Of a DNA stretch of 64,000 nt, positions 46,565 through 58,050 are shown in pieces. This DNA comes from Omphiscola glabra (taxonomy: Eukaryota; Mollusca; Gastropoda; Lymnaeidae), in contig OZ024795.1 of assembly GCA_964017045.1 (NCBI GenBank), positions 50,826,850 to 50,890,849 of the forward strand, read 5' to 3'. The notes below the pieces were generated by a model, which was not told where the DNA came from, did not search any database, and was given only the letters and a program-made list of their open reading frames with translations. Positions within the stretch are counted from its first letter, which is position 1; every line of letters starts with the position of its first letter. The position numbers and the translations under genes are program-made.

Positions 46565-46915
46565 GTTGTACTCGTCAGTGTTGTACTCGTCAGTGCTGTA
46601 CTCGTCAGTGTTGTACTCGTCAGTGTTGTACTTGTCAGTGTTGTACTGGTCGTTGTTGTACTCGTCAGTACTTTACTTGTCTATGCTGTACTTGTCAGTG
46701 TTGTACTGGTCATTGTTGTACTCGCCAGTGCTTTACTTGTCTATGCTGTACTTGTCAGTGTTGTACTGGTCGTTGTTGTATTCGTCAGTGCTTTACTTGT
46801 CTATGCTGTAGTGTCAGTGTTGTACTCGTCAGCGTTGTACTTGTCAGTGTTGTACTCGTCAGTGCTTTACTTGTCTATGCTGTACTCGTCAGTGCTGTAC
46901 TTGTCAGTGTTGGTT
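46565..46915. repeat. Minisatellite, 15-bp unit with 60-75-bp higher-order blocks
   Basis: GTGTTGTACTCGTCA-type units. The ordered series with CTTTACTTGTCTATGCTGTA recurs at about 46671, 46731 and 46791. Confidence 0.9.
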
Positions 46916-47035
46916 TACAGGCTGCCGGCGAGAGCAAGAGTTAAAATATTGATGACATTACGAGAACGTTCTAGAGCCCGTGGGCGTTTGATCAGGTGGT
47001 ATGGGTTCAAACTCTTCAAAATGGAACTGATCGAG

Positions 47036-47110
47036 AACTTGGGTCCTCCACTACGGCCCGCGTGCCGGATGCAGCACGCCAGGGGCTCCTTAATCCGGCC
47101 CGCCTGTACG
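47036..47110. mobile_element. hAT-like terminal fragment (GGCCCGC-rich)
   Basis: The segment GGGTCCTCCACTACGGCCCG followed by CGTGCCGGATGCAGC and, further on, TTAATCCGGCCCGCCTG resembles the terminal region of many hAT-type nonautonomous elements (CAGGGGTCCCCAACTACGGCCCGCGGGCC). It is GC-rich against an AT-rich intron. Only one end is recognisable and no target duplication was seen. Confidence 0.35.
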
Positions 47111-47254
47111 CCGTAAAGTGACTGGCTTGCAGCGACAAACATGGAAACGGACATTTAATCATGTCATAAGCCAAAAGCAAGGCTTCCCTCGGGAAAAACT
47201 GGTTAGTTCAAATATCCTTGTTTTTTTAACGTTTTTTTCCCCACTGCATATAAG

Positions 47255-47425
47255 ATATGTGCAATGTGCATAAAAGTGAGATGTGTACAGTGTGCATAGA
47301 ACAGAGATATGTGAGATGTGTTTGAATTGAGATATGTACAGTGTTCATTGAACTTAAATATGTGCAGTGTGCATAGAAATGAGATATGTGCGATGTGTAT
47401 ATAATTGAGATATGTGTGTGATGCA
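47255..47425. repeat. Degenerate repeat of about 27-30 bp, 6 copies
   Basis: GAGATATGTGCAGTGTGCAT plus AGAA-type units with many substitutions. Confidence 0.82.
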
Positions 47426-47589
47426 TATAATTCTTTCATATTTTTTTCAAACTATTTTGTGACCCCCCTGATACAGGAAACAGAAGAAAACGCCGAGAAA
47501 ATAACAAATTATAATGGAAATAAAAGAATAAAAGATCTAGAAAATGCTCTGGGAACATCTGACCCAGAGATGACCAGACGGTCACTCAC

Positions 47590-47737
47590 GTTTCAGCATC
47601 TTGACCGCCACGACGGTGTTGCCCTCTTGACCGTTCAACATGAATGCCTGGGCGCGGACAACCTGACCGAACTCTCCCTCTCCGATCACGTGCTCGATCG
47701 TCAGGTAGCACCGCGGGAATTCCCACTTGTCTTCAAA
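47590..47737 (-). CDS. RET: RET exon E5: kinase N-lobe, glycine loop and ATP lysine
   Basis: 148 nt, equal to vertebrate exon 12 as I recall. The acceptor is CCGTATTTTGCAG and the donor AAAC|GTGAGT; phase 0 in, phase 1 out. It begins [20 protein letters not shown], continues [20 protein letters not shown] and ends TVVAVKMLK. The glycine-rich loop GEGEFG and the VAVK lysine are intact. WEFPR is the RET-typical entry to the kinase domain. A plus-strand open frame over this exon is a shadow. Confidence 0.97.
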
Positions 47738-48889
47738 CTGCAAAATACGGAACAAAAATTTGTCGGAAACACTTTAAACATTATTTTGGAAGAAAACCGA
47801 CGAAACAATTATTGTAAGGGAAACAATAACAATATTTTGGGAGAAAAGCGAAACAAATATTTGGCAGAAGCACTAAAAAATGATTTTGGAAAAAAGCAAA
47901 AAACGAATATTCGGGGCGAAAATCATTTTTAGTTGTTTGGACAACCGTATAAAAATGTACATCAGTTCCAGTGTGTACACGATTTTTATCTGTCTAGAAC
48001 AGCGATTGACCTGTCCACACTTTACCTACACGACTACGAAATAGTCGACTTCTTACTATCACACTTCAACTGACACGAAATGTGTTCTAAAAAATCCCCC
48101 GTCAAGATTATAGCCACCAAGAAATTAGACACGAAAGAGATTTTTTCTGATGTTTTTAACGCATACAGTACTTGAAAAAGTGCTAAAGAGAAAACTGGTA
48201 TGCTTTTGGCTCGTGCTCCGTGCATCCGGCCCTACCACACTAACGTTCGATACCAGCTCTGACCAACGTTTAACACCGTTTTTAAGACTGCAATTGTGTA
48301 CATGGCAGGACAAAGGGTTGCCGTATCATTGCAAGCGTTTATTGTCCAATATATATATCAACAAGTTGGAAAATCGCAGTCTCCCATAATTTTGCGCCCC
48401 CCCCCCAACTTTTAATTAACGAAAACTGAAATGTAAAGAGAATCGCATAAAGAGATAAATAAGCAATGTTAAGTACATGAAGGGGATCGAACATGGCACC
48501 AAACAAAACAAAAGAACAAAAACGAAGAGATTCCCGGGGGCGAACAGCCTTCACCGTCTCCTCTCCCTACTCCCGTGGATGGAAGGTGGATGGAAGGTGG
48601 ATGATAATATCTTATTTATAAAATATTATATCGATGTGACATGGCTGCGAGGTACTGGTTGGAATGGATTGCAAAAAGGAGTCACTTTCTGGGGGCAAAA
48701 GTGTGGGAACTCATTCAAGAAGAGACCAACCCCCCTCCTCCAATTAAATATGTACAGGAACGACGTTCCAATGCGTCCCCGTAGGACTTGAGCATTGCTT
48801 TAAAAACCACAAACTGGTTTAAAACAGGATTTCTTTTAACATCGCCTTGCTAAAAAAATAAACAGTATTAACATCCTTACTTATTTCCC
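47738..48889 (-). other. RET intron E4-E5, unique part
   Basis: About 1.15 kb with A-rich diverged repeats next to the E5 acceptor (GGAAGAAAA-type, 47770-47930) and otherwise nothing recognised. Confidence 0.5.
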
Positions 48890-49088
48890 GAATCCCATCG
48901 ACGGCCGAATCAAACTGACGGCCGAATCCCACCGACTGCCGAACCTCACCGACGGCCAAATCCCTCCGACGGCCGAATCCCACCTACGGCCGAATACCAC
49001 CGACGACCGAATCAAACCGACGACCGAATCCCACCGAAGGCCGAATCCCAGTGACGACCGTATCCCACTGACGACTGAATTCCACTGA
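48890..49088. repeat. CpG-rich minisatellite, 17-18-bp unit, 11 copies
   Basis: AATCCCACCGACGGCCG with AAACCGACGACCG and similar variants. On the sense strand it begins about 15 bases after the E4 donor. Two or three CpGs per unit. Confidence 0.92.
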
Positions 49089-49102
49089 CGGGAGTTTCTT
49101 AC

Positions 49103-49404
49103 CACGTCCTGCCCAAGTCCTATTTTGGTCTGGCATTGACCTGAAGCAGGCGATGAGGTCAGTCTGTTGCCGTGGGTTCTCTGGTCGCGCGGATCGTCGA
49201 CGATGTAGTCCGACGGAACAGCCGCCATGGATACCAGGCTGTTGACGTGCTTGAGTGACACGGGGGCCCGTACCCCCCTCCTGCGCCACGCCACCCATCC
49301 CAGGCCACTGGCCACGGCCACGAGGAGAAGGATGGTCACTGACACGGCGATGCCTGTCTTGCAAGACGGGGAGCATCCGTTGCCATCGTCCACCGAGTCG
49401 TCAG
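49103..49404 (-). CDS. RET: RET exon E4: transmembrane helix and juxtamembrane region
   Basis: 302 nt, phase 1 in, phase 0 out. The acceptor is TTTTCCCCCCTCAG and the donor GTG|GTAAGA. It reads ADDSVDDGNGCSPSCKTG, then a membrane helix (IAVSVTILLLVAVASGLGWV), the basic stop-transfer AWRRRG, and a juxtamembrane region of about 60 residues with SDYIVDD. The pair C-x3-C just outside the membrane matches human CDELC (C630 and C634, the second being the main MEN2A site). The juxtamembrane region is not conserved with vertebrates beyond length and charge. Confidence 0.94.
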
Positions 49405-49444
49405 CTGAGGGGGGAAAATATATTATATAGAAACGTAGTGAGGT

Positions 49445-50080
49445 GGTCAGTCTTGGAGACTGTATGGTCACTGGTGGAATACGGTGGTCAGCCATTTGAT
49501 ATTTCTGTCATTAATTGGATATGTTGGTCAGTCAATGGATACGTTGGTCAGCTATTGGATAATTTTGTCATTAATTGGATATGTTGGTCAGTCAATGGAT
49601 ACGTTGGTCAGCTATTGGATAATTTTGTCATTAATTGGATATGTTGGTCAGTCAATGGATACGTTGGTCAGCTATTGGATAATTTTGTCATTAATTGGAT
49701 ATGTTGGTCAGTCATTGGATAATTTGATCAGCTATTGGATAGGTTGGTCAGTCATTGGATATTTTTGCCATTCATTTGATATGCTGGCCTGTCATTGGAT
49801 ATGTTGGTCTTTCATTTGATGTTTTTGTCATTCATTTAATACGTTGGTCAGTCATTTGATTTGTTGGTCATTCATTTGATATGTTTGTCAGTCATCTAAT
49901 GTTGTTCAGTCATGGGGTATTTTGGTTAGCTATTGGAAGGGTTGGTTAGTCATTGGATATGTTGATCAGTCATGGGATATTTTGGTCAATCATGTAATAT
50001 GACTGTACACCGCATGATAAGATGGTGACTTGTGGGACAGGATGGTCGTCTCCAACGCGACAAGATTGTCAGTCATGTGT
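49445..50080. repeat. Minisatellite, 18-20-bp unit with three 60-bp higher-order copies
   Basis: Units like TTGGTCAGTCATTGGATATG. From 49503 to 49702 a 60-bp block (three subunits) repeats almost exactly three times, and further right the units decay. Confidence 0.9.
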
Positions 50081-50680
50081 TACATTGGCCAGTGGTCTGT
50101 CAAATGAGTTATTCAGTTATTGTATTTTGAATAGTTCACATTTAATGCAGCAATATGATACCAGAAATGCCTACTCCCCCCCCACCCCCCCTCAAAAAAA
50201 AGTCTACGTTAGTATACCAAACTCATAAACTAAATTATATATTTTTTTCATGTTTTAAAAACAAAATAGAAGTTAGTGGTAGAAAAGAAGTTTGGATTAA
50301 AAAAAAATAGAAATATGAAAAACAGCAAATAAAAACTAAAGATTGTTTCATTATTTATACTTTTTTTGCTCCCATTTCAACACAACCCACACCCCCCACC
50401 CCCCATTTTTACCACATCAAATATCCTAAGGAATTAGCTTGTAATCAGGACAGACAGATATATATATATATCTGGAAGCAAATCTACCAGAGACAAAATT
50501 GTATATTTTAGATCAACTCTGTAGGTTCAATATAAGTTGAGTAGATCTTGTTGCATCCGAACATCTCCCTAAGCTAGCACACAACAAACAAAGTGATTAC
50601 GCTACATAATTCAACGAAACACGTGCACTTAACAACAAAATGATTCTTTTGTGGATTGCGATGGCATCGATTACAAAATA
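50081..50680 (-). other. RET intron E3-E4, unique stretch
   Basis: C-rich run at 50175-50192, AT-rich elsewhere, no gene. Confidence 0.4.
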
Positions 50681-50850
50681 GATACTTACTCGGCCTATGT
50701 CGATACTAAGAATTACGAATACAAACTCGATATTTCTTCGGGACTTGTGGGTACTAAGAATGGCGACAGCAAACTCGATATTTACACGGGCTATGTCGAT
50801 ACTATGAATGATGTGGGTGAACCTGTTAGTAAGAGTATGTGTATGCATAC
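50681..50850. repeat. Diverged 57-bp repeat, 3 copies
   Basis: A unit containing AACTCGATATTT...TATGTCGATACTA recurs three times (50672, 50729, 50786). The frame stays open (KID/KLD...YVDTKN), but there is no wider coding context. Confidence 0.75.
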
Positions 50851-50889
50851 GGAAGACCGCCAGGGCACATAGCCGCGTGAGTGCATCTC

Positions 50890-51115
50890 TCCTTAATGAA
50901 TATGTGTGTCTTTGTAATGTATGCGTATGTCTCTGTAATGTATACGTGTGTCTTTGTATTGTATGTGTGTGTCTCTGTAATGTGTGTGTCTCTGTAATGC
51001 ATGCGTGTGTCTCTGTAATGTATGCGTGTGTCTCTGTAATGTATTCGTGTGTCTCTGAAATGTATGCGTGTGTCTTTGTAATGTATGCGTGTGTCTCTGT
51101 AATGTATGCGCGTTG
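50890..51115. repeat. Minisatellite, 21-bp unit, about 11 copies
   Basis: AATGTATGCGTGTGTCTCTG plus T with TTTGT and TACGTG variants. Confidence 0.9.
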
Positions 51116-51544
51116 AGTGCGAACCAAGCTAAGGGAAATGAGAGATTAATCATGCACACCAAGGACACACAACTTGGTGCCTTTGAGCGTAAACCAAACA
51201 AGTGGTGACCCCTCCCCCCATCGTCCCAGGCGTATTAGTATGTCCGGGAAAGTTGTCCTGATAAATACTAAAAGCTACGCTGAATGCTGTGTTGAGACAG
51301 CCAGGCGAAAGTCTTCATTGGTGCCACGAGTGTTTGGGCCATTCCCAGGAAAGAAAAGCATACTTTCAACCACCATCAATGGACTCTTCCCAAAGAGGTT
51401 ACTCAAGGTCAAGGTCATGGTTAGATGGGTGATGTAACGAATCGGTCCCAATCTAGAGTAGAAACTATTGTAACTGGAACATAGCAGACGTTGAGTGCAT
51501 ATTACAGGCTCGTAGTATTTTATTAAAAACACATTGAAAACTGT
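51116..51544 (-). other. RET intron E3-E4, unique stretch
   Basis: No repeat or recognisable gene. An 87-codon plus-strand open frame (51174-51437) has no family motif. Confidence 0.4.
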
Positions 51545-52316
51545 TTATGATACTGGTGTTTGGCACTGACATAGTGCTTTGGTGTGTCATGGTTGCAATT
51601 GGGACATGCCGGTGTTTGGCACTGACAGAGCACTTTGGTGTGTCATGGTTGCTATTGGGACATGCTGGTGTTTGGCACTGACAGAGCACTTTGGTGTGTC
51701 ATGGTTGCTATTGGGACATGCCTGTATTTGGTATGGACAGAGTGCTTTGGTGTGTCATGGTTGCTATTGGGACATGCTGGTGTTTGGCACTGACATAGTG
51801 CTTTGGTGTGTCATGGTTGCTATTGGGACATGCTGGTGTTTGGCACTGACATAGTGCTTTGGTGTGTCATGGTTGCTATTGGGACATGCTGGTGTTTGGC
51901 ACTGACAGAGCACTTTGGTGTGTCATGGTTGCTATTGGGACATGCTGGTGTTTGGCACTGACAGAGCACTTTGGTGTGTCATGGTTGCTATTGGGACATG
52001 CCTGTATTTGGTATGGACAGAGTGCTTTGGTGTGTCATGGTTGCTATTGGGACATGCTGGTGTTTGGCACTGACAGAGTGCTTTGGTGTGTCATGGTTGC
52101 TATTGGGACATGCTGGTGTTTGGCACTGACATAGTGCTTTGGTGTGTCATGGTTGCTATTGGGACATGCCTGTATTTGGTATGGACAGATTGCTTTGGTG
52201 TGTCATGGTTGCTATTGGGACAAACTAGTTTTTGGCACTGACAGAGTGCTTTGGTGTGTCATGGTTACTATTGGGACATATTGGCTTTTATCACTGACAA
52301 GGCGTTTTTGGTGTGT
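51545..52316. repeat. Minisatellite, 56-bp unit, about 14 copies, with higher-order structure
   Basis: TTTGGTGTGTCATGGTTGCT, ATTGGGACATGCTGGTGTTT and GGCACTGACAGAGTGC repeat every 56 bp. The variant CCTGTATTTGGTATGGACAG occurs at 51721, 52001 and 52169, which is five and three units apart. Confidence 0.95.
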
Positions 52317-52322
52317 CATGGT

Positions 52323-52532
52323 CAATGTTCCCTTTAAGCTGCGCGGCCGCGCAGCTACCTCACAGAAGCCGCGCAGCAGTTTTGAGCATCCGCGCAGCAA
52401 ATTTTTATAAAAATACATTCGAACAGATACGATGCACTCTGCAAAGTAAAACTTTGCACACATGCAAAGTAAAACTTTGCACACAACTTTATGATTTTGC
52501 ACACGAACCAGCAAACCTTAGAGGGAACATTG
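52323..52532. mobile_element. hAT-type MITE with perfect 8-bp target-site duplication
   Basis: The termini are CAATGTTCCCTTTAAG and, inverted at the other end, CTTAGAGGGAACATTG. The flanks at 52315-52322 and 52533-52540 are both GTCATGGT, a perfect 8-bp duplication as expected for hAT transposition. The 210-bp interior has GC-rich repeats (GCGCAGC) and a duplicated CAAAGTAAAACTTTGCACAC. It encodes no protein. The duplicated word is part of the 56-bp minisatellite unit, so it inserted into the last copy of that array. Confidence 0.9.
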
Positions 52533-52736
52533 GTCATGGTTGCTATTCGCTCACCAAGCGAAGTTTAAAATCCAGTCATTGCATAAAGAACCGGAGAGTC
52601 AGAATATATACGAATGGACAAGGAATGGACAAAAAATAGACTTAGTCTCAGTGTCTCAATAACATAGAATCCTTGAGTTTGAAATGGAATCTTAAATGAC
52701 GTCACAATTTTAAGGTACATCAACATTAACCATTTA

Positions 52737-52948
52737 ACATGGCTGTCTCTTTATCCAAAGTTAATATGGATATCTCCTTATCCAAAGGCAACGTGCATAT
52801 CTCTTTATCCAAAGGTAACATGGATATCTCTTTATCCAAAGGTAACATGGCTGTCTTTTTATCCAAAGTTAATATGGAAATCTCTTTATCTAAAGGTAAC
52901 ATGGCTGTCTTTTTATCCAAAGTTAATATGGATATCTCTTTTTCAAAA
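52737..52948. repeat. Minisatellite, 27-30-bp units, 8 copies
   Basis: ACATGGCTGTCTCTTTATCC plus AAAGTTA and related units (GGATATC, GGAAATC) alternate. Confidence 0.88.
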
Positions 52949-53520
52949 TTTTGCTTAAAAAAAATACGGCCTCCATGCTATTTATATTGTCATTTATAAA
53001 GACCTACTAGAAATAAACCATCTTTGCGATGACGCACCTTGAAAGTCTAGCGCTTTCGAAAATCAGCAGCTGTGGAATGCTCGTCTCTTAAATCCAGTAA
53101 CTAGATCTATAACACTTAACACCGACGCCTTGGCCCATCCGAATGATTAATCCTGGGATTTGGAATCCTTGAAGCCTCTCTCCGCGAGGCTGCATCATTG
53201 ATTTCCCAACCACTTTGTAAGCGCCATTTCATCAGGGTGGTTTTTAAAAATTATTTTACTTGCTTAAAAAAAAGTCAATCGGGCACTTCCTTATATTATT
53301 CATCCAGATGACAAGCCTTGGGGGCTAGAAGATTATGAAGGCCAGCTTTTTAGCTGTTGCATGGCGTGGGTTATTAATCTAATATACCGCAAGCGTGCAG
53401 CAGACTAGATATAGATGAGGCCTTTTTTACGACAATAAAGAGACACACAAAAAGACCCGGGGGGGGGGGGGGGAGAGGATTATATGGTCGGTTTGAAGTC
53501 GGACATATCTTTAGCTAGAA
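52949..53520 (-). other. RET intron E3-E4, unique stretch
   Basis: A G run at 53458-53473. No exon or transposon recognised. Confidence 0.4.
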
Positions 53521-53697
53521 CAGCGGTTCTCACAGCGGGTCAAATGACCCTTTCAAAGGGGACGCCGAAGACCATAGGAAAACACATATACTCTACAGTT
53601 ATGAAATAGCAAAGAAAATAATTTTGTGGATGGGGGTCGCCACAACATGATGAATTGTATTAAAGAGTCGCGGCATTGAGAAGGTTGAGAACCACTG
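53521..53697. mobile_element. SPIN-like hAT nonautonomous element
   Basis: It starts CAGCGGTTCTCA and ends AAGGTTGAGAACCACTG, with the internal words GACCATAGGAAAACACATAT, ACAGTTATGAAATAGCAA and GGGGGTCGCCACAACATGA, all of which match the SPIN family as I know it. The flanks AGCTAGAA and AGTTAGAC are a 6-of-8 degenerate target duplication with the TAGA core typical of SPIN. 177 bp, no coding capacity. Confidence 0.87.
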
Positions 53698-54132
53698 AGT
53701 TAGACAGAAGATAACATTTGAGATCACACCAGCGTTAAATTTTGCCTATCGTTGTCCAGCAAAGAGCGTTGGCTAAAATGTGGGGGTTTTAATAATGAGT
53801 TGTTTAGGGATAGTATGGGGCACACATTGGGATTGGATTGGATTTCGTGGCGACCCCCCCCCCCCAACCCCGGCGGCATCCTTTTCTATCTTTGGAAGGG
53901 ATGGTATTTTTTGCCAACAGCAGGGTGTTTTCTCGCGGAGGGGTAAGCAAAAGTCCTATCCCATCCCGGGTGGAACTAGCCGTAGCTACGCCAATGCAAG
54001 TTGAAGGGGGTTCAAAATACACTAAACTGTAATCTTTAATGAGTACTCTTGGTATAGCTGGGTAAGGAAAAGGTAAATAGCTGTGACGATGGACAAACTT
54101 AAGCGTATTTAGTGAAGTAACGGGTAGCTTAC
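53698..54132 (-). other. RET intron E3-E4, 5' part
   Basis: Unique sequence next to the E3 donor, with a C run at about 53857. No repeat array starts at this donor. Confidence 0.5.
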
Positions 54133-54270
54133 CTCGGAGGTCACTCGGAAACCCAGGCTCCGGTTCACATCTGCATTGTTTTTCTTGCCTGTCGCACCAG
54201 CACGGCCCCTTCGCCCTGTAGATGCCACGTTGACTGTTCTTTTTCCTGAACGCCTCACCTCCTATTTTTT
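54133..54270 (-). CDS. RET: RET exon E3: second part of the cysteine-rich domain
   Basis: 138 nt, phase 1 on both sides. The acceptor is TAATTTCTCTCAG and the donor CGAG|GTAAGC. It reads KIGGEAFRKKNSQRGIYRAK and then GPCWCDRQEKQCRCEPEPG and FPSDLR. The CWC...CRC pair matches human CNC...CFC, that is C609, C611, C618 and C620, which form the membrane-proximal disulphides and are mutated in MEN2. There is no long open frame through it, so it is recognised by homology and splice signals. Confidence 0.93.
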
Positions 54271-54404
54271 CTGAGAGAAATTAGACAACCCTTGAAAGAA
54301 AAGTTTCTGCTCAATAGGTGGACCGGAAGTGGGTCAATTAGCCGTCCCAAGATTTTGAGCCAAAATCACAAAGGCGAAGTTAATATAAAGGATTTTTAAA
54401 AAAT

Positions 54405-57400
54405 CAATAAACAAACATGGAGAACATGAAAAAATGAATGACATGACACAATGAATGGCACAAAACAATGAATGAAATGAAACAATGAATGACATGAAAC
54501 AATGAATGACATGAAACAATGAATGACATGAAACAATGAATGACATGACACAATGAATGACATAAAACAATTAATGGCATGAAACAATGAATGACATGAC
54601 ACAATTAATGGCATGAAACAATGAATGACATGACACAATGAATGACATGACACAATGAATGACATAAAACAATTAATGGCATGAAACAATGAATGACATG
54701 AAACAATGAATGACATGACACAATGAATGGCATGAAACAATGAATGACATAAAACAATGAATGACATGAAACAATGAATGACATGACACAATGAATGACA
54801 TAAAACAATGAATGACATGAAACAATGAATGACATGACACAATGAATGACATGAAACAATGAATGACACGAAACAATGAATGACATGAAACAATGAATGA
54901 CATGACACAATGAATGACATAAAACAATGAATGACATGAAACAATGAATGACACGAAACAATGAATGACATGAAACAATGAATGGCATGAAACAATGAAT
55001 GACATGAAACAATGAATGACATGACACAATGAATGACATAAAACAATTAATGGCATGAAACAATGAATGACATGAAACAATGAATGACATGACACAATGA
55101 ATGACATGACACAATGAATGACACGAAACAATGAATGACACGAAACAATGAATGACATGAAACAATGAATGACATGACACAATGAATGACATAAAACAAT
55201 GAATGACATGAAACAATGAATGACATGAAACAATGAATGACATGAAACAATGAATGACACGAAACAATGAATGACATGAAACAATGAATGACATGACACA
55301 ATGAATGACATAAAACAATTAATGGCATGAAACAATGAATGACATGAAACAATGAATGACATGACACAATGAATGACATGACACAATGAATGACACGAAA
55401 CAATGAATGACATGAAACAATGAATGACATTACACAATGAATGACATGAAACAATGAATGACATGAAACAATGAATGACATGAAACAATGAATGACATGA
55501 CACAATGAATGACATGACACAATGAATGACACGAAACAATGAATGACATGAAACAATGAATGACATGACACAATGAATGACACGAAACAATGAATGACAT
55601 GAAACAATGAATGACATGAAACAATGAATGACATAAAACAATGAATGACACGAAACAATTAATGACATTACACAATGAATGACATGAAACAATGAATGAC
55701 ATAAAACAATGAATGACACGAAACAATGAATGACATTACACAATGAATGACATAAAACAATGAATGACATGACACAATGAATGACATAAAACAATTAATG
55801 GCATGAAACAATGAATGACATGAAACAATGAATGACATGACACAATGAATGACATGACACAATGAATGACATAAAACAATTAATGGCATGAATTAATGAA
55901 TGACATGACACAATGAATGACATGAAACAATGAATGACATAAAACAATGAATGACATGACACAATGAATGACATGAAACAATGAATGACATGAAAGAATG
56001 AATGACATGAAACCATGAATGACATGAAACAATGAATGACATGAAACAATTAATGGCATGAAACAATGAATGGCATGAAACAATGAATGACATGACACAA
56101 TGAATGACATGACACAATGAATGACACGAAACAATGAATGACACGAAACAATGAATGACACGAAACAATGAATGACATGAAACAATGAATGACATGACAC
56201 AATGAATGACATAAAACAATTAATGGCATGAAACAATGAATGACATGAAACAATGAATTACGTGAAACAATGAATGACACGAAACAATGAATGACATGAA
56301 ACAATGAATGACACGAAACAATGAATGACATGAAACAATGAATGACATGACACAATGAATGACATAAAACAATGAATGACATGAAACAATGAATGACATG
56401 AAACAATGAATGACATGAAACAATGAATGACACGAAACAATGAATGACATGAAACAATGAATGACATGACACAATGAATGACATAAAACAATTAATGGCA
56501 TGAAACAATGAATGACATGAAACAATGAATGACATGACACAATGAATGACATGACACAATGAATGACACGACACAATGAATGACATGACACAATGAATGA
56601 CATAAAACAATGAATGACATGAAACAATGAATGACATTACACAATGAATGACATAAAACAATGAATGACATTACACAATGAATGACACGAAACAATTAAT
56701 GGCATGACACAATGAATGACATGACACAATGAATGACATGAAACAATTAATGGCATGAAACAATGAATGACATGAAACAATGAATGACATGACACAATGA
56801 ATGACATGACACAATGAATGACACGAAACAATGAATGACACGAAACAATGAATGACACGAAACAATGAATGACATGAAACAATGAATGACATGACACAAT
56901 GAATGACATAAAACAATTAATGGCATGAAACAATGAATGACATGAAACAATGAATGACATGACACAATGAATGACATAAAACAATTAATGGCATGAAACA
57001 ATGAATGACATGAAACAATGAATGACATGACACAATGAATGACATGACACAATGAATGACATGACACAATGAATGACATAAAACAATTAATGGCATGAAA
57101 CAATGAATGACATGACACAATGAATGACATAAAACAATTAATGACATGAAACAATGAATGACATGAAACAATGAATGACATGAAACAATGAATGGCATAA
57201 AACAATGAATGACCTGACACAATGAATGACATGAAACAATGAATGACATGGAACAATGAATGACATGAAACTATGAATGACTGAAACAATGAATGAATGA
57301 AACAATGAATGACATGAAACAATGAATGACATGAAACAATGAATGACATGAAACAATGGATGACATGAAACTATGAATGACATGAAACAGTGAATGACAT

Positions 57401-57470
57401 GAAACAGTGAATGACATGAATTAATGAATGACATGAAACCATGAATGACATGACACAATGAATGACATGG
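54405..57470. repeat. Very large minisatellite, 17-bp unit, about 180 copies
   Basis: AATGAATGACATGAAAC with the variants CATGACAC, CATAAAAC, CACGAAAC, CATTACAC and AATTAATGGCATG in recurring orders, implying many block duplications. It fills 3.1 kb of the E2-E3 intron and ends about 135 bp before the E3 acceptor. Because three units make 51 bp, all minus-strand frames stay open as low-complexity SLFHVIHCFMS-like strings; these are artefacts. Confidence 0.97.
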
Positions 57471-57599
57471 TCTATGGTAAGTAGGTTAAAACACAGGAAA
57501 CGATGTCAGCACACTTTGGTGGTAAGCTTAATTTACACATATAATAAGACTTGAGCATCTATCACACTCTCAGGAATGGCTTGTTGAATACGCAGGTCC

Positions 57600-58050
57600 T
57601 TGGGAAAAAATATGTAGCTTCTGGCAAGTACAGCTTAACACAATAGTTCTAGCAGGTACAGCTTAACACAATAGGTCTAGCAAAGACAACTTAACACAAA
57701 AGTTCAAGCAAGGACAACTTCTCACAAAAGTTTTGACAAGTACAATACGTCTCATTAGTTCTGGCAAGTACAGCTTGTCCAAAAGTTCTGGCAAGTACAG
57801 CTGGTCCAAAAATTCTGGCAAGTACAGCTTGTCCAAAAGTTCTGGCAAGTACAGCTTGTCCAAAAGTTCTGGCAAGTACAGCTGGTCCAAAAGTTCTGGC
57901 AAGTACAGCTTGTCCAAAAGTTCTGGCAAGTACAGCTTGTCCAAAAGTTCTGGCAAGTACAGCTTGTCCAAAAGTTCTGGCAAGTACAGCTGGTCCAAAA
58001 ATTCTGGCAAGTACAGCTTGTCCAAAAGTTCTGGCAAGTACAGCTCATCA
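57600..58050. repeat. Minisatellite, 27-bp unit, about 15 copies
   Basis: TTCTGGCAAGTACAGCTTGT plus CCAAAAG; the left end has a diverged form (CTAGCAGGTACAGCTTAACACAATAG). Confidence 0.94.

Noticed and set aside
46981..47030. tRNA-like B box (GGTTCAAACTC)
   Set aside because: The last positions of the B box do not fit and no cloverleaf can be formed around it.
46811..47154. Plus- and minus-strand frames rich in arginine and GC
   Set aside because: Lies in an intron between E5 and E6, which join in phase; better explained by a transposon end with GGCCCGC repeats.
47405..47932. 175-codon plus-strand frame
   Set aside because: It is the antisense of RET exon E5, whose minus-strand kinase motifs are unmistakable.
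51174..51437. 87-codon plus-strand frame in the E3-E4 intron
   Set aside because: No homology signal and no splice sites; antisense to RET transcription.
54396..57458. Long minus-strand open reading frames of up to 373 codons rich in H, F, S, I and C
   Set aside because: They are translations of the 17-bp satellite in all three frames; no start context, splice context or family, and the same DNA is open in several frames at once.
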